21,342 nt of DNA from a virus. Shown piece by piece: positions 12,643 to 20,544 of the stretch; positions within the stretch are counted from its first letter, which is position 1, and each line of letters begins with the position of its first letter. A program made the position numbers and the translations under genes. The stretch covers positions 1 to 21,342 of IMG/VR virus record IMGVR_UViG_3300006927_000100. One strand, given 5' to 3'. The notes beneath the pieces are model-generated. The model searched no databases. It worked only from the letters and a program-made list of their open reading frames with translations, and was not told the DNA's origin.

Positions 12643-13083
12643 ATGAAAATAAAAGGATTAACAATTCAGGAGAAGAAAGCTGCTGACCATTATCTTGAAT
12701 ATGGTCAAAAAGCTAATGCTATTCGTCATGCCTATAATATAGGTAAGAAGGGGGGTTCTAAAACTGAAGAGTTAGAAAAAATAACAGTTAGAAATATGGG
12801 ACAACAAGTATTTAGTCGTAAAAACGTTTCAGAGTATATTGAAGGACATGCTACTGGAGCAGCTAGTAGAGTAGTAGATTTATCTAAAACAGCAGATTCC
12901 GATGCTGTGCGTTTGAATGCTAATAAAGATATTTTAGATAGAGCAGGGTTTAAACCAAAAGAAGTAAGCGAAGTAGAAGTAAAGAAAACCTATGATGAAG
13001 AACAAATCCAAAGGGCAATCAAAGAAATCCAAGACAAGTCCGCTTCAGATGGCGGAGATGATGGAACAGAAGGCAAGGAATAA
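12643..13083 (+). CDS. terS: Terminase small subunit
   Basis: A 146-aa protein from ATG 12643, chosen because the earlier ATG at 12616 overlaps the promoter. GLTIQEKKAADHYLEYGQKA then AIRHAYNIGKKGGS is a helix-turn-helix typical of small terminase subunits, followed by a central helical oligomerization part (RKNVSEYIEGHATGAASRVV, DSDAVRLNANKDILDRAG) and an acidic tail (SDGGDDGTEGKE). It should recognise the packaging site and deliver DNA to the large subunit. It is the first gene of the late operon, with almost no 5' leader, and its 3' end overlaps the large-subunit gene. Confidence 0.75.
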   Translation: MKIKGLTIQEKKAADHYLEYGQKANAIRHAYNIGKKGGSKTEELEKITVRNMGQQVFSRKNVSEYIEGHATGAASRVVDLSKTADSDAVRLNANKDILDRAGFKPKEVSEVEVKKTYDEEQIQRAIKEIQDKSASDGGDDGTEGKE

Positions 13084-14446
13084 CTTCCGAGTCTTTTGTA
13101 CGTTAATAGATAGGAATTATCAATTTAACTGGCATCATCGTGTTATAGCTGATAAACTAGAAGCAGTTGATAGAGGTGAGATAAAACGTTTAATGATATT
13201 CATGCCACCAAGACATGGCAAATCGCAATTAGCTAGTATATTATTTCCTGCTTGGTTTCTAGGTAAGAACAAAGGTAAAGAGATAATTACCGCTTCTTAT
13301 TCGGGGGACTTAGCTCAAGACTTTGGTGGTAAAACAAGAGATATTGTAGCAGACCAAATATTTACCAAGATATTCGGTACAACCCTTAAAAGCGATGAGA
13401 AGTCCAAGGCAAAGTGGAGAATGACTAATAAAGGCACATATACATCTGTTGGTGTGGGGGGTGCAGTTACTGGTCGTGGAGCAAATATTTTAATAATTGA
13501 TGATCCTATTAAAAATAGAGAAGAAGCTGAATCTGATGTTATACGTGACAAAGTATGGAATTGGTACACATCCACAGCTTATACACGTCTGGAGAAGAAT
13601 GGAGCAATAATAATAATTCTTACTAGATGGCACTTAATGGATTTAGCAGGTAGATTATTAGAGAAAGAAATGGAAGGCGGAGAAAAATGGGAAGTCATTA
13701 ATTTTCCAGCTCTAGCCAGAAAAGATGAGGAATTTAGAAAAGAAGGAGAAGCACTATGGAAAACCAAGTATGGGAAAGAAGATTTACTTCAAATAAAAGA
13801 AACCATAGGAATATATGATTGGGCAGCACTTTATCAACAAACACCAGTATTAACAGAGAGCCAAGAATTTAAACAAGATTGGATACAATATATTTCTCGT
13901 AAAGATGTTATCTTGAAAGATACACGTAAATACCTAACTGTTGATACAGCGATGAGTAAAAAGGAAACAGCTGACTATACAGGTTTTACTGAGAACTTCG
14001 TAGATAAAGAGAATAAATGGAATGTAGCTGCTTACAGGATGAGATTAAATGCCAAAGAGTTCGTTGAATACTTATTTACCCTACAAGATAGACATAGCTT
14101 TGAAAAAATAGGAATAGAGAAAACAGCTTATGTCTGGGGATTAAAACCTTATTTAGATGGAGAACAAAGAAAACGTAATAAATATTTACCAATAGTGGAG
14201 CTGACACATAAACAAACAGCAAAGGAAACAAGAATTCGTGGACTTGTTCCCAGATACAATAGTGGAAGTATATTCCACATTAGGGGTGAATGTAAGGATT
14301 TAGAAGAAGAAATGTTTACTTTCCCAAAATCAACTCACGATGATGTATTAGATAGTCTTGCTTATCAAGCACAAATAGTAGACCATAAGAAAAAAGGTAA
14401 GCGACAATTTATACCAAATTTTAAAAAGATAAGTTATTTAAGATAA
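13049..14446 (+). CDS. terL: Terminase large subunit (packaging ATPase/nuclease)
   Basis: About 465 aa. The frame is open back to ATG 12992, but that start would overlap terS by 92 bases. ATG 13049 (or 13058/13061, preceded by GGCGGAG) gives a modest overlap and begins in the helix leading to ARNNFRVF. Walker A is PPRHGKSQ (Lys58 in this numbering) and Walker B is ILIIDDP (Asp151-Asp152). The RNase H-like nuclease has LTVDTAMS (Asp299) and THDDVLDSLAYQ (Asp431-Asp432). Together these power DNA translocation into the prohead and cut the concatemer. Length and order are normal for the family. The portal gene starts one base after the stop (TAATATG). Confidence 0.9.
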   Translation: MAEMMEQKARNNFRVFCTLIDRNYQFNWHHRVIADKLEAVDRGEIKRLMIFMPPRHGKSQLASILFPAWFLGKNKGKEIITASYSGDLAQDFGGKTRDIVADQIFTKIFGTTLKSDEKSKAKWRMTNKGTYTSVGVGGAVTGRGANILIIDDPIKNREEAESDVIRDKVWNWYTSTAYTRLEKNGAIIIILTRWHLMDLAGRLLEKEMEGGEKWEVINFPALARKDEEFRKEGEALWKTKYGKEDLLQIKETIGIYDWAALYQQTPVLTESQEFKQDWIQYISRKDVILKDTRKYLTVDTAMSKKETADYTGFTENFVDKENKWNVAAYRMRLNAKEFVEYLFTLQDRHSFEKIGIEKTAYVWGLKPYLDGEQRKRNKYLPIVELTHKQTAKETRIRGLVPRYNSGSIFHIRGECKDLEEEMFTFPKSTHDDVLDSLAYQAQIVDHKKKGKRQFIPNFKKISYLR

Positions 14447-14447
14447 T

Positions 14448-16370
14448 ATGTTAATAGATTTAAATACAGAAAGAGCACCAAAGAGTGGTTACACACCAGG
14501 TGCAAAAGACCAAGAAATAATTCATTTTGTATTAGAAAAGTTTCGTATATCAAATGAAATTCGTAATACTAACTTTGAAGAATTTAATGGTTTAACACTT
14601 ACTGAACGTCAAAGAAAAGACCAGAGAGCTTTTAATGTTTGGCAAGAAAAAAGAAGTGGGGATGACTCTTGGAAGTCTAACGCAGTAAGACCCATTGAAA
14701 GAAATAGAATTATTAGTATTGCTGCTCATTTAGCTGTAACCTTAATATTTCCTAAAGTAAATGCTCAAAATACTAGAGATGAAGAAGATAAGGATGCGGC
14801 ATTAGTTATGGAGGATTTAATGGAATGGAGAGCAGACCAAGCTGATTATGAGAAAACTTTTTTATATTCAATTATAGCTGCATTAGTTAATCCTGCAGTA
14901 ATCATTCAAACAGAATATGCTGATGTTAAACGTAAGATAAAAGAGATTAAAGATGATGGCTCTTGGACCGAGAAAGAAATAACAGATGAAATCTTTAGTG
15001 GATTCCAAGATACCCTTGTTCCAGTGGATGAACTTTATATTGCTAATATTTATGAAGTAGATATTCAGAAACAAGAGTTCTTAATCTGGAGAAAGGTAAT
15101 AGATTATGCAACAGCACAAGCTAAGTATGGAGCTAAAGAAAACTTTGAATATGTTAAACCAGGAGCACAAAATGTTTTATCAGGAGACAATACTTATTTA
15201 CAAGAAGATAAAGATTTAGAAGGAAGAAATGTAGAAGAAATTATTTTTTATAATAGAGGATTAGATTTACAGGTGACAATTCTTAATGGAGTTTTAATAG
15301 ATAATGCTGAACAACCTAATCCACGTAAAGATAAGATGTATCCCTTTGCTAAAACAGGATTTGAAATAATTAATGAAAAATTCTTTTATTATAAAAGTTT
15401 AGCTAATAAAATGTCAGTAGATGGAGAAGTAGTAAATACTTTATACAGAATGATAATTGATGGAACATTCTTACAACTAATGCCACCTACTGCAATTTTT
15501 GGAGATGAAGAAGTAAATTCAAATATAATAATGCCAGGAGTTATTACTTCCTTTGGTAAAGACACTAAGATGGAAAAGATAGATGTAGGAGGAAATTTAA
15601 GTGCTGGATTAAATGTATTAGCTAAAGTAGAAAATTCTATATCTGAAACTTCTCAAGATGTGATGCAAGCAGGTATATCTTCTAAAGGAGAAAGAACTGC
15701 TTTTGAAATTTCTCGTTTACAAGAGAATGCTAGAACAATGCTTGGACTATTTGGACAGATGATTGGCTTTTTAGTAAAAGACTTAGGTAAATTATTTGTA
15801 GATGATATTGTTCAATTTATGACAGTAGGAGAAGTTGGAGAACTTACAGATGGTTTAGGAGTATTAAAATTTAGAAAAGTTCTTATTCCAGAACAAATGG
15901 TTGAAGGGAAGGAAGTTACAAAGGTTATAGACTTTGATATGGAATTACCTGAAGAAATTACTGAAGAAAAAAATATAGAAATGGGGATGGACATTATGAC
16001 AGAAGAGGGTGGTATGGATTCTAAGAAAAGAATATACAAAGTTAATCCATCTTTATTTAGAGAATTAAAATATAAAATAAGAATATCACCAGAAATTATG
16101 ACACCAAAAAATGATGCTGTTGCTAAAGCATTTAATCTTGAATTATATGATAGAGCAATCAGTAATCCTTTAGCTGACCAAGAATCAATATTTAGAGACC
16201 TTTTACTTGGAAGTTATGATTCAACTAAACATGATACAGATAAATATATTAAAGGTGCAGATTCAACAGGATTAGATAAATTGATAGGTGCGGATATAGG
16301 ACCACAAACGCCAATGTCACGACAAAGTCCAGTTGAATCAGTTGTTAATGCTCAAGGACAACCAACTTAA
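14448..16370 (+). CDS. Portal protein
   Basis: A 640-aa soluble, acidic protein directly after the large terminase gene, where the portal is found in most tailed phages. Supporting stretches are an N-terminal helical part with WQEKRSGDDSWKSN, the conserved-looking mid region with NRGLDLQVTILNGVLID and YPFAKTGFEIIN, and the long helical wing/crown region KVENSISETSQDVMQAGISS with ERTAFEISRLQENARTM. The C-terminus is polar and flexible (QTPMSRQSPVESVVNAQGQP). It should form the dodecameric ring at the capsid vertex through which DNA is pumped. No Shine-Dalgarno is seen; the start follows the terL stop by one base, suggesting re-initiation. Assignment rests on order, size and pattern. Confidence 0.75.
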   Translation: MLIDLNTERAPKSGYTPGAKDQEIIHFVLEKFRISNEIRNTNFEEFNGLTLTERQRKDQRAFNVWQEKRSGDDSWKSNAVRPIERNRIISIAAHLAVTLIFPKVNAQNTRDEEDKDAALVMEDLMEWRADQADYEKTFLYSIIAALVNPAVIIQTEYADVKRKIKEIKDDGSWTEKEITDEIFSGFQDTLVPVDELYIANIYEVDIQKQEFLIWRKVIDYATAQAKYGAKENFEYVKPGAQNVLSGDNTYLQEDKDLEGRNVEEIIFYNRGLDLQVTILNGVLIDNAEQPNPRKDKMYPFAKTGFEIINEKFFYYKSLANKMSVDGEVVNTLYRMIIDGTFLQLMPPTAIFGDEEVNSNIIMPGVITSFGKDTKMEKIDVGGNLSAGLNVLAKVENSISETSQDVMQAGISSKGERTAFEISRLQENARTMLGLFGQMIGFLVKDLGKLFVDDIVQFMTVGEVGELTDGLGVLKFRKVLIPEQMVEGKEVTKVIDFDMELPEEITEEKNIEMGMDIMTEEGGMDSKKRIYKVNPSLFRELKYKIRISPEIMTPKNDAVAKAFNLELYDRAISNPLADQESIFRDLLLGSYDSTKHDTDKYIKGADSTGLDKLIGADIGPQTPMSRQSPVESVVNAQGQPT

Positions 16371-16386
16371 TTAAATATAAAAACTT

Positions 16387-16719
16387 ATGAATAGAATAAA
16401 AGTTAAAATACAGAATTGGTTACTTAAAAATTTATTTAACGCAATTAGCGAAGATGATATTCTCAAGTATGAGAAAGGAAAGTTTCTTCTTAGAGGAACA
16501 CCTTTAGATACGAGAGTAACAGGAAACTTTGTTAATCAAGCTAATAGTATATTAAAATCACAATTATGGAAGCATCTTACCGATGATATAAAATATATTT
16601 CTAATCAAAGGATGTATGAGAAAAGTACAACCATTGATGATGTAATATTTGGTAAAGCTATGCTTTATAATTTAGATATACTAGAACGCAAGTTAGAGCG
16701 TTTAAGTAAATTAAAATAA
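16387..16719 (+). CDS. Hypothetical protein between portal and scaffold
   Basis: A 110-aa basic protein of unknown function. The N-terminus IKVKIQNWLLKNLFNAI looks like an amphipathic helix, the middle has FLLRGTPLDTRVTGNFVNQA, and the C-terminus is a long charged helix (LDILERKLERLSKLK). Genes of this kind in head operons often encode head-completion or accessory proteins, but no motif proves it. The context before the ATG (TATAAAAACTT) lacks a Shine-Dalgarno and recurs nearly unchanged before the 20170 gene. Confidence 0.6.
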   Translation: MNRIKVKIQNWLLKNLFNAISEDDILKYEKGKFLLRGTPLDTRVTGNFVNQANSILKSQLWKHLTDDIKYISNQRMYEKSTTIDDVIFGKAMLYNLDILERKLERLSKLK

Positions 16720-16759
16720 TTAATTCGTGGGGTTGAGTATACCCCTTAATCAAAACACT

Positions 16760-17410
16760 ATGTCAAATGAAAAAAAGATGGAGAAAAAAGAAGACGTTCA
16801 GAATGCTCCTACTGAACAAGAGGAGAATAAAGAAGACGTTCAATCTGCTCCAGTTGAGCAAAGTGAGGAATCTAAACCTGAAATTGATTACGTAGCTGAA
16901 CTAGGTATAGCTAAGTCTAAACTAGAGAAAGCTGGTAACACAATTGAAAAAATAAAGAAAGAAAACAAAGAGTTAAAGAATGATGATGATGAGTTTGTTG
17001 ACTATGAAGAGGAGATAGAAAAGCGTGTAGCTTCAAAAGTAAAAGAAACAATGACCAGTGTAAGAACTGATCTTGCTGCTGATACTATTGAATCCACATT
17101 AGAAGATTTATCTGCTAACGTAGACGAAAGAGCTTTAATCAAACATCATTACGATAATTCTTTACAAAGAACTGGCTTTTCCCGCCAGGCAATTATGCAA
17201 GATTTACTTAATGCTAAATTACTTGCTAACCAAAGAAGTCTTACAAAAGAGAAAGCAGAATTATCTGCTGCCTTAATTGCCAAAGAATCTATGGGTAATT
17301 CAAGTAGAGGAGCTAACTTAGATAAAGCTAACATTGATAAACCAATGAAACCTATATCTGATATGAGTAGAGATGAGCATAAAGCATACTGGGAAAGTTT
17401 TAAAAAATAA
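16760..17410 (+). CDS. Probable scaffolding protein
   Basis: 216 aa from ATG 16760; a GTG at 16727 in frame would add 11 residues but falls at a small hairpin (GGGGT/ACCCC, 16729-16733/16741-16745). The N-terminus is a low-complexity acidic region with an internal repeat (KEDVQNAPTEQ, KEDVQSAPVEQ). This is followed by a coiled-coil segment with ELGIAKSKLEKAGNTIEKIK, then a helical C-terminal part ending near MSRDEHKAYWESFKK. Acidic, coiled-coil proteins immediately before the major capsid gene are usually scaffolds that guide prohead assembly. There is no sign of a protease domain. Function is by position and composition. Confidence 0.65.
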   Translation: MSNEKKMEKKEDVQNAPTEQEENKEDVQSAPVEQSEESKPEIDYVAELGIAKSKLEKAGNTIEKIKKENKELKNDDDEFVDYEEEIEKRVASKVKETMTSVRTDLAADTIESTLEDLSANVDERALIKHHYDNSLQRTGFSRQAIMQDLLNAKLLANQRSLTKEKAELSAALIAKESMGNSSRGANLDKANIDKPMKPISDMSRDEHKAYWESFKK

Positions 17411-17411
17411 T

Positions 17412-17438
17412 TGAAGATTTTAAATTATAAAATCTTCA
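17412..17438 (+). other. Perfect 11-bp hairpin upstream of the capsid gene
   Basis: TGAAGATTTTA (17412-17422) pairs without mismatch with TAAAATCTTCA (17428-17438), loop AATTA. It starts right after the scaffold stop and ends 17 bases before the capsid ATG. It lacks a following U tract, so a processing or stabilising structure for capsid mRNA is more likely than termination. A matching hairpin follows the capsid gene. Confidence 0.6.
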
Positions 17439-17455
17439 TTAGGAAAATCAGAAAT

Positions 17456-18301
17456 ATGGCAATAAGTACAGGAACAATTACAAAAGCAGATGTTGAAGTA
17501 TTTGAACCAGAGATATGGGAAGGTGCTGTTAATGATTTCTATAGAGCAAAGTTAGTTGCAGGTAATTTCTTTTGGGATTTATCTTCTGCAGTAAACCAAG
17601 GTGGTGACCAAATTAATATTCCAAATATTGCAGAAATGACAGCGAATACTAAAACAAATGGTGCAGAAGTAACTTTAAATTCAGATGTAGAAACTGATAT
17701 TAATTTAGTGATTAATAAATGGCAAGAAGTTTCCTTCTTAATTGAAGACTTTGAAGCAAGACAAGTTGCTGCAGTATATGATTTACAAGAGAAATTTGCT
17801 AGAAACGCTGGGTACACAGCTGCTGCTAAATTAGAAGATGCACTAATCGCATTATTTAGCGGGTTTACCCAAATTGTTGGAGCATCTGACGCAACATTAG
17901 TAGATTCTGATATTAGAAAAGCAATTCAATATCTAGATGATGCTGATGCTCCACAGGAAGACAGAGCATTCTTTTTATGCCCTGCAACAATGTGGGATGA
18001 CATCATGGCTATTGATAAGTTTGTATTAGCAAACGAATCAGGTGGTCGTGGTCCAGTAACCTCAGGTCCAGTTGGTATGTTATATGGATATAAAGTTTAT
18101 GTAACTTCAAGATGTACCGATGGTGATGGTGGTGTTCAAGCATTTGCTCACAAAGATGCATTAGTATATGCGTCTAGTAGAGTCAGAGTACAATCAAACT
18201 ATGTTCCACAACGTTTAGGTACTTTAGTTACCGCAGACGTTATGTATGGCACTTTAGAAAACAGAGACACATCAGGAGTATGGATAAAAGCTGCTGCTTA
18301 G
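17456..18301 (+). CDS. Major capsid protein (HK97-like)
   Basis: 281 aa from ATG 17456, after a weak AGGA; an in-frame TTG at 17411 would put the hairpin 17412-17438 in the coding region and is rejected. The sequence has the features of coat proteins: N-terminal arm AISTGTITKADVEVFEPEIW, the P-domain-like DLQEKFARNAGYTAAAKLED, and a C-terminal A-domain-like end with SSRVRVQSNYVPQRLGTLVT and ADVMYGTLENRD. Codon choice is richer in G+C than in its neighbours, as often seen for highly expressed structural genes. It follows the scaffold-like gene, as in typical head modules, and is bracketed by two perfect hairpins. Confidence 0.85.
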   Translation: MAISTGTITKADVEVFEPEIWEGAVNDFYRAKLVAGNFFWDLSSAVNQGGDQINIPNIAEMTANTKTNGAEVTLNSDVETDINLVINKWQEVSFLIEDFEARQVAAVYDLQEKFARNAGYTAAAKLEDALIALFSGFTQIVGASDATLVDSDIRKAIQYLDDADAPQEDRAFFLCPATMWDDIMAIDKFVLANESGGRGPVTSGPVGMLYGYKVYVTSRCTDGDGGVQAFAHKDALVYASSRVRVQSNYVPQRLGTLVTADVMYGTLENRDTSGVWIKAAA

Positions 18302-18310
18302 TAGTTTTAT

Positions 18311-18337
18311 TCTGTGGGTTATCTATTAACCCACAGA
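18311..18337 (+). other. Perfect 11-bp hairpin downstream of the capsid gene
   Basis: TCTGTGGGTTA (18311-18321) pairs perfectly with TAACCCACAGA (18327-18337), loop TCTAT. There is no U run after it, so it would slow rather than stop transcription, or protect the 3' end of a processed capsid mRNA. Confidence 0.6.
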
Positions 18338-18361
18338 GCTAAGATTATTAACCAAAAACCT

Positions 18362-18493
18362 ATGGGAGTAAGAATAAATATCACAAAAAAAGAAAGATTG
18401 TTCATTCACAAAGATGGTCGTATTGAAGTTCTAAGTAGTACAGATAAATCAAAACCTAAAAAGAAGAAAGAGAAAAAAGATGAAAGTATATAA
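18362..18493 (+). CDS. 43-aa basic peptide after the capsid gene
   Basis: ATG at 18362 opens a 43-codon frame: MGVRINITKKERLFIHKDGR, then a Ser/Thr linker and a lysine-rich tail (SKPKKKKEKKDESI). The first half looks like a small beta unit and the second is strongly basic. It lies 24 bases after the capsid hairpin, fills the gap, and overlaps the next gene by 14 bases, as compact phage genes do. No Shine-Dalgarno. It could be a head decoration or DNA-binding peptide; nothing specific can be said. Confidence 0.5.
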   Translation: MGVRINITKKERLFIHKDGRIEVLSSTDKSKPKKKKEKKDESI

Positions 18494-19556
18494 TATTACA
18501 GGGTGTCATTTTTCTTGTGCTTATGTTAGACAACTTCTCCCTATGTGGGAGAATGGCTATAATGGTAATTTTATTGGATTAAATACACCTAGAAAAGATA
18601 TGAAGACAATCACTCAAGAAGCAATAGATTCAGACATAATAGTATTTCATAGACCAGAACTAGGTACATATTGGAAGGTAGCTGACATTCTTAAGGGGAT
18701 GGGGAAAAAAATAGTATTTGATAATGATGATACATTTAAACTTCACAAAGGACATCCTTTTTATAAGATGCATATTGGTATGAAATTAATGGACAAATTT
18801 AATAGAAATTATGATATGATAAATTATCAAACAAATAGTTTCATTAGAGCTGCAGACTTAGTAACTACTACTACAAAGACATTAGCTAAAGAGTATAAGG
18901 AATTAAATCCTAATGTAGTGATATTACCAAACTGTGTTAATCTAGATGATTGGGAAGAACCATTAAGACATGAAGATAATATAGTAAGAATAGGTATATC
19001 AGGTTCAACTGCATATACTTATGATTTTAAGAACATTAAAAATTATATCAAAGAATTAGATGAAAGGGATGATGTTCAATTTATACTATTTGGACTTGAT
19101 GATAAAGAAGATAGAAAAAAATATCCAAAGGTAACTAAGATTCTTGAAGATGAATATGCATTTTGGGATACATTAAAAAATAAAGAACACATGCATTGGG
19201 TTGATAGGTCTAAGTATAATAAAACATTAAATAATTTAAAGTTAGATATAATGCTTATTCCAAGACAAGAATGTTATTTTAACAGATGTAAATCAAACAT
19301 TAAATTTTTAGAAGCAGCAATGTGTGAGATACCAGTAGTAGCAAGTAGTTTTACAGATGGTCCTTACGAAGAACTAGATGGGAAGAATGGTATTAAAATA
19401 AAAGATAAAACAAAATGGAAAGAGATAGTTGATGACCTTATTAAGAATAAAGAAAAGAGAAGGGCGATAGGCAAAGAAGCAAAACGATATGTTCTTAATA
19501 ATTATGATATTAAAGACCATGCATATAAATGGGAAGAAGTATATAAAACCTTATGA
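18480..19556 (+). CDS. GT-B glycosyltransferase (GT1/GT4-like)
   Basis: A 358-aa protein. It lacks a signal peptide and has two Rossmann-like halves. The N-terminal half contains KIVFDNDDTFKLHKGHP and ADLVTTTTKTLAKEY then VVILPNCVNLDDW. The C-terminal half contains RIGISGSTAYTYDF and the donor-binding segment KSNIKFLEAAMCEIPVVASS near residue 271, with Glu278 in the usual place of the E-x7-E type motif. This is characteristic of GT4-like retaining enzymes. The gene is in the structural operon and its TGA overlaps the next glycosyltransferase ATG (ATGA), so the pair probably acts in sequence on one acceptor, perhaps a capsid or tail protein. The acceptor is not determinable. Confidence 0.8.
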   Translation: MKVYNITGCHFSCAYVRQLLPMWENGYNGNFIGLNTPRKDMKTITQEAIDSDIIVFHRPELGTYWKVADILKGMGKKIVFDNDDTFKLHKGHPFYKMHIGMKLMDKFNRNYDMINYQTNSFIRAADLVTTTTKTLAKEYKELNPNVVILPNCVNLDDWEEPLRHEDNIVRIGISGSTAYTYDFKNIKNYIKELDERDDVQFILFGLDDKEDRKKYPKVTKILEDEYAFWDTLKNKEHMHWVDRSKYNKTLNNLKLDIMLIPRQECYFNRCKSNIKFLEAAMCEIPVVASSFTDGPYEELDGKNGIKIKDKTKWKEIVDDLIKNKEKRRAIGKEAKRYVLNNYDIKDHAYKWEEVYKTL

Positions 19557-20164
19557 AAAAAGTATTATTAGCAATTCCAACTGGTGGTAATTTAGATTAT
19601 AGAATAGTTGAATTTATGCTAGATATGTATAACCAAAAGAAGTATAAAGTAATTATACATATTTCAAAGCTAGTAGGAATTGAAGCAAATAGAAATCAAA
19701 TAGTTAAAGCACTTTTAAATTCAACTTGTGATTACCTACTTATGGTAGATACAGATAATCCCCCCCTGGATAATCCTTTAGATTTAATAAAAGAAGATAA
19801 AGATATTATAGGATTACCCACTCCAATTAATATGAGTTGTATTAGAGGAATGAGTTTCTTCAAATATAATATCTATAAAGATGATAAACAATTAAAAGAT
19901 GGTGAAGGATTACAAAAGGTAGATGCGGTAGGAACTGGTTGTATACTTATTAAAAGAGAGGTATTTGAAAAATTGGGAGATAATCCTTTTACTCCAGAGA
20001 GATATGAAGATGATAGAATAAAAGTAGGAGAAGATATAATGTTCTGTAGAAGGGTAAAGAAAGCAGGAATAGATATATGGACACATTGGGATTATAAGTG
20101 TCATCATTATAAGGAGATAGATTTAACTACATTACCAGTAGAAATATTTAATAAACTAATATAA
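19553..20164 (+). CDS. GT-A glycosyltransferase (GT2-like)
   Basis: A 203-aa protein. The N-terminus KKVLLAIPTGGNLDYR begins a GT-A nucleotide-binding fold; GIEANRNQIVKALLNSTCDY leads to LLMVDTDNPP, where DTD (residues 66-68) is the DxD metal/nucleotide-sugar motif. AVGTGCILIKREVFEKLGDN and GEDIMFCRRVKKAGIDIW form the acceptor-side region with the catalytic ED, and CHHYKEID supplies a late metal-binding histidine. The layout is like short GT2 enzymes and phage glycosyltransferases. It is translationally coupled (ATGA) to the GT-B gene, so two sugars may be added successively. Whether DNA, virion or host surface is modified is unknown. Confidence 0.8.
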   Translation: MKKVLLAIPTGGNLDYRIVEFMLDMYNQKKYKVIIHISKLVGIEANRNQIVKALLNSTCDYLLMVDTDNPPLDNPLDLIKEDKDIIGLPTPINMSCIRGMSFFKYNIYKDDKQLKDGEGLQKVDAVGTGCILIKREVFEKLGDNPFTPERYEDDRIKVGEDIMFCRRVKKAGIDIWTHWDYKCHHYKEIDLTTLPVEIFNKLI

Positions 20165-20169
20165 AACTT

Positions 20170-20544
20170 ATGTTTAAAATTGAAGACATCACACCTACAC
20201 GCGAAGTAGAATTACAAAACGCAAAGTTACACAAATTGTTAGAAGAAAAAGTAAAGTTAGTAGAGGAAGGTAAATCATTTCAAAAGAAGGTAGAAAAATT
20301 ACAAAAAGAACAAAGAAAGATTGGACTTAAATTAAATAAGGTAAAAGAAAAGGTTTTGCCTTTAATAGCAGGAGAATCAACAAAGTTAGACATTGGACAA
20401 TTTGAAGCACCTATGAATGTTAATATTATAGATGGTAAATCTATTCTAACAATAGTAGATAGAGTAGAAGATTTTAAAAAAAGACTTTTAGAAAAATTAG
20501 AAGAAGATAATAAAAAAGATGCCAAAGAAACAGAAACAGAGTAA
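20170..20544 (+). CDS. Coiled-coil protein of the late operon
   Basis: A 124-aa, highly charged protein. Residues about 15-65 form a long coiled coil (LHKLLEEKVKLVEEGKSFQK and on). A short beta-like part follows (FEAPMNVNIIDGKSILTIVD), then a second charged helix to an acidic end (KKDAKETETE). No enzyme motif. The TATAAAACTT context before the ATG equals that of the 16387 gene and has no Shine-Dalgarno. A chaperone or structural adaptor role is possible; unknown. Its 3' end overlaps the next gene by 26 bases. Confidence 0.65.
   Translation: MFKIEDITPTREVELQNAKLHKLLEEKVKLVEEGKSFQKKVEKLQKEQRKIGLKLNKVKEKVLPLIAGESTKLDIGQFEAPMNVNIIDGKSILTIVDRVEDFKKRLLEKLEEDNKKDAKETETE

Noticed and set aside
12992-13048. 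Longest possible start for the large terminase
   Set aside because: It would overlap terS by 92 bases and has no better ribosome site; a start at 13049-13061 is preferred, though not proven.
16727-16759. GTG start for the scaffold-like gene
   Set aside because: No Shine-Dalgarno, and it coincides with a small GGGGT/ACCCC hairpin; ATG 16760 is simpler.
17411-17455. TTG start for the capsid gene
   Set aside because: It would translate the perfect hairpin 17412-17438, while ATG 17456 begins a normal capsid N-terminus.
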